DNA of 17,694 nucleotides from Firmicutes bacterium UBA6132 (lineage in GTDB: Bacteria; Bacillota_A; Clostridia; Tissierellales; Sedimentibacteraceae): positions 1,614-19,307 of the forward strand of contig DIVM01000330.1 in assembly GCA_002435835.1 (NCBI GenBank). Direction: 5' to 3'. The position numbers were made by a program, and so were the translations under genes. Below, in pieces: positions 15,708 to 17,694 of this stretch; the stretch's first letter is position 1; the number at the start of each line of letters is the position of its first letter. The notes under the pieces were generated by a model. The model worked only from the letters and a program-made list of their open reading frames with translations. It did no database searches and had not been told where the DNA came from.

Positions 15708-15736
15708 TTGACAATGTAAAAAAAATGATGTATTAT
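15708..15736 (+). promoter_or_regulatory. Promoter of the T-box/ABC transporter transcript
   Basis: A perfect TTGACA (15708-15713), a 17-bp spacer and TATTAT (15731-15736). Transcription should begin near 15743, about 20 nt before the T-box stem I base. Confidence 0.85.
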
Positions 15737-15742
15737 AACTTC

Positions 15743-16029
15743 AATATAAGAAATAAAGCGTTGAAGCAGAGAAAATTATTTCAGACGTTTACAGAGAATT
15801 GGTGGTGCTGAGAGCCGATGACGAAGAAATATAATATACACTGTTGAGCAGGTTTGTTCAAAGGATTACCCGAGTAGACAAACACGTATACCTACGTTAC
15901 AAGGTTAGAAGTTGTTAGACTTCAATAAGTGATGATTTTTTATCATAATTAGGGTGGTACCGCGGATCTTTCGTCCCTATAAGCACAGTTGCAATGCAAA
16001 TGTGTTTATAGGAATGAAAGATTTTTTTT
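15743..16029 (+). promoter_or_regulatory. T-box riboswitch, apparent specifier UAC (Tyr)
   Basis: A tRNA-sensing leader that lets transcription continue when the cognate tRNA is uncharged. The T-box consensus AGGGTGGTACCGCGG is at 15951-15965. Stem I spans about 15764-15850: AGCAG (15765-15769) pairs with CTGTT (15841-15845), and the apical GGTGGTGCTGAGAGCC region is at 15801-15816. On this pairing the specifier loop places TAC (15837-15839) before A15840, i.e. a tyrosine codon. Stem II pairs GTTTGT (15852-15857) with ACAAAC (15878-15883), with the AGTA S-turn element alongside. The competing terminator pairs 15966-15990 with about 16000-16022 and ends in eight T's (16022-16029). The acceptor-pairing bulge UGGU expects discriminator A, which also suits tRNA-Tyr. 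The T-box call is very firm; the specifier is a hand-folded inference. Confidence 0.9.
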
Positions 16030-16040
16030 GTATTCCTGTA

Positions 16041-16300
16041 TGACCTAACCCCATTTCTTCGACCGAAGGGAGAAAGAAATGGTTGGTAGGTCAACCGCAA
16101 CGAATTCCCAAAAATGCGACCGTAGGAAGCAATTTTGGTGAATGAGACTGTGAACCCTAAAGCTCAAATAACTTTAGGGGGACACAGATAGCGGTAGGCC
16201 AAACGCAACGAGTTCCCAATTTATGTGAGCGATAGCGAGCAGATAAATTGGTGAACGAGACTGCGAATCTCAACTCGAATTAGCTATAAGAGTGAGTACA
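16041..16300 (+). ncRNA. Unidentified structured region with tandem hairpin units between T-box and trpX
   Basis: This GC-richer block fills most of the 363 bp between the T-box terminator and the transporter start codon; the stretch after 16300 is AT-rich leader. Hairpin A: 16041-16060 with 16072-16093. Unit 1 (from 16085) and unit 2 (from 16193) share GGTAGGYCAAMCGCAACGAR at the 5' side and TGAAYGAGACTGYGAAYC at the 3' side, offset by about 108 bp. Each unit folds as CGCA/TGYG, a conserved internal loop ACGA/GAGAC, RTTC/GAAY, then a longer stem starting CC/GG, and is followed by a second hairpin (16155-16162 with 16172-16179; 16269-16276 with 16290-16296). Stem bases differ between units but keep pairing. 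All three main hairpins end in a GA..GA-type cap. It could be a repeat family or a functional RNA. It has no coding frame of note. Confidence 0.6.
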
Positions 16301-16392
16301 TTGTTCCAAATTTTTAATTATCATTAACATGCGCAGGTTAAATGACGATTAAAGCAAATATTATAAAAATATGAATATCTGGAGGATATACC

Positions 16393-17412
16393 ATGAAATT
16401 TAATTCAATTAAAAAATTATTAGCTTTAACATTATGTGTACCTGTAATTTTAACAGGATGCAGTCAACCTGCAAATAATACTCAAGAACAAAAACCAGCT
16501 GAAAATCAGCCAGCAGCAGAAACACAGCAGGAATTTAAAATAGGAATTTCTCAAATAGTACAACATCCAGCTTTAGATGCATCAAAACAAGGATTTTTAG
16601 ATGAACTTAAAAACCAAGGAATTAAAGTAGTTATAGATGATCAAAATGCACAGGGCGATATAGCAAATGCTTTGATGATTGCACAAAAATTCGTTAAAGA
16701 TGATGTGGATTTAATATTTACAATTGCAACACCAACTTCACAAGCTGCAAAACAAGCAATAGAAGGAACTGACATACCAGTAGTATTTACAGCAGTTTCT
16801 GATCCAGTATTTTCACAGCTTGTTGAAGCAAGGGACAAAATAAATAATATTACAGGGGTTGATGATGCAGCACCAGTAAAAGACAATCTTCAATCATTTA
16901 AAGAATTAAAATCTGATATAAAAACAATAGGAATAATTTACAATATAGGTGAAACAAATTCAGAAGTACAAGTTAAAAATGCAGAAGCAGCTGCAAAAGA
17001 GTTAGGTTTAACAATTGAAACAGTGGGAATCACAACTGTTAACGACATACCTCAAGCTGTTGATACAATTTCTAAAAAAGCAGAAGGTTTATACATCATA
17101 ACTGACAATATGGTTGCTTCATCAATATCATTAGTTGCAAAACTTGCAGAAGAAAATAAATTAATAACTGTATCAGCAGATGGTTCACATGTTGATGAAG
17201 GAATAATGATGTCAGAAGGAATAAGTTTCTACGATATAGGAAGACAATCAGCATTGATGGTTAAAAAAATATTAGTTGATAAAGTAGACATAAAAGAAAT
17301 TCCTGTTGAATCATCACCAAATTTAGAATTAAGAGTAAATACAAAAGTAGCTGAAGCATTAGGATTTACAAAAGATAACAAAGCATTTGAAGGCGCGGAA
17401 TTTGTAGAGTAA
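16393..17412 (+). CDS. trpX: ABC transporter substrate-binding lipoprotein, TrpX-type (ABC_sub_bind family)
   Basis: Surface-anchored binding protein that delivers a small solute, probably an aromatic amino acid, to an ABC importer. GGAGG precedes the ATG. Residues 1-23 are a lipoprotein signal with lipobox LTGC (Cys23), followed by a Gln/Pro/Ala/Glu-rich linker. The mature domain (from about EFKIGISQIVQHPALD) has the two-lobed LacI-like fold of the PF04392 family, with IFTIATPTSQAA and PVVFTAVSDPV in the first lobe and TIGIIYNIGETNS opening the second. Length 339 is normal. A membrane permease of the matching type begins 85 bp downstream. Members of this family under T-box control are predicted tryptophan transporters (trpXYZ), but the leader here appears to read a tyrosine codon, so the symbol indicates family, not proven substrate. 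Confidence 0.88.
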   Translation: MKFNSIKKLLALTLCVPVILTGCSQPANNTQEQKPAENQPAAETQQEFKIGISQIVQHPALDASKQGFLDELKNQGIKVVIDDQNAQGDIANALMIAQKFVKDDVDLIFTIATPTSQAAKQAIEGTDIPVVFTAVSDPVFSQLVEARDKINNITGVDDAAPVKDNLQSFKELKSDIKTIGIIYNIGETNSEVQVKNAEAAAKELGLTIETVGITTVNDIPQAVDTISKKAEGLYIITDNMVASSISLVAKLAEENKLITVSADGSHVDEGIMMSEGISFYDIGRQSALMVKKILVDKVDIKEIPVESSPNLELRVNTKVAEALGFTKDNKAFEGAEFVE

Positions 17413-17430
17413 AAAATTTAATAAATAAAA

Positions 17431-17474
17431 GATTAATTTTGGAATTTAACTTTGGCTTAGTTCCAAAATTAATC
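17431..17474 (+). other. Intercistronic hairpin between trpX and permease gene
   Basis: A perfect 14-bp stem, 17431-17444 with 17461-17474, with a 16-nt loop and no T-run after it (ATTATAAAG follows). It looks like a transcript-stabilising or processing hairpin that would keep binding-protein mRNA more abundant than permease mRNA, though a weak terminator cannot be excluded. Confidence 0.65.
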
Positions 17475-17497
17475 ATTATAAAGAAAGAAGGAATTAT

Positions 17498-17694
17498 ATG
17501 AACACATTAATTCAGACATCATTAGAACAAGGACTTATATTTGCTATATTAGCAATAGGGGTATCCATAACATTTAAAATACTTAATTTTGCAGATATGT
17601 CAGTTGAAGGAACATTTCCTATGGGAGCATTTATATTTGCAAAGTTGATTACAGGTGGAATGAACCCAGCAGTTAGTACAGTATTAGCATTTTT
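17498..17694 (+). CDS. trpY: ABC transporter permease, TrpY-type (5' part only)
   Basis: The first 65 codons of a membrane permease in the branched-chain/LivH-like superfamily, partner of the upstream binding protein. The ATG at 17498 follows AAGAAGG. The N-terminus MNTLIQTSLEQGLIFAILAI enters a first membrane helix, followed by the family's LNFADMSVEGTFPMGAF motif and the start of another helix. It runs off the right edge. An ATPase gene (trpZ-like) is expected beyond but is not visible. Confidence 0.87.
   Translation, partial: MNTLIQTSLEQGLIFAILAIGVSITFKILNFADMSVEGTFPMGAFIFAKLITGGMNPAVSTVLAF

Noticed and set aside
15798..15810. TGG triplets in the T-box leader as a tryptophan specifier
   Set aside because: They lie in the apical GGTGGTG region of stem I, part of the conserved distal motif, not on the 3' side of the specifier loop.
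16085..16270. CRISPR array from the two repeated units
   Set aside because: Only two units, each long and internally structured with diverged stems, and no cas genes nearby.

Overview
The window is AT-rich, densely packed chromosomal DNA from a low-GC Gram-positive anaerobe. The evidence is strong Shine-Dalgarno sites, sigma-A-type promoters, intrinsic terminators after most transcripts, a T-box riboswitch, lipobox signal peptides, and a GTP-type PEP carboxykinase beside fermentative-Firmicute housekeeping genes. A Tissierellia/Clostridia organism (Sedimentibacter-like) fits best, but this is inferred from protein flavour and was not tested by a search.

Layout. The left edge holds the 5' 381 codons of a divergent purA on the minus strand, with its own promoter. 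An intergenic palindromic element follows. Then come rightward genes, each mostly with its own terminator: a DUF4015 glycoside-hydrolase-like lipoprotein, asd (aspartate-semialdehyde dehydrogenase) and rmuC. Next are short GGGACTGTCCC-type palindromes, a tRNA-Leu(CAA) gene with promoter and terminator, and a GC-richer stretch of small hairpins. A compact run recQ - rsmI - DUF554 membrane protein - NhaC-family antiporter (gaps of 41, 23 and 29 bp) ends in a terminator, and a GTP-dependent PEP carboxykinase follows with its own promoter. A long bidirectional terminator separates that gene from a convergent EF-G/TetM-like translational GTPase. The GTPase gene is divergent from the last transcript.

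The last transcript is the most interesting part. A strong promoter drives a T-box leader, then about 260 nt of GC-richer structured sequence, then a TrpX-type ABC substrate-binding lipoprotein and the start of its permease. The structured sequence holds a tandem duplicated hairpin unit (period 108 bp). Its stems covary between copies, while an internal loop and a tandem-G.A hairpin cap are kept. I cannot assign it to a known RNA class. The T-box itself reads as UAC (Tyr) with a UGGU acceptor-pairing bulge, not UGG (Trp), although this transporter family is usually predicted to carry tryptophan.

Most genes are housekeeping. No CRISPR array, intact insertion sequence, phage gene or recognisable defence system is visible.
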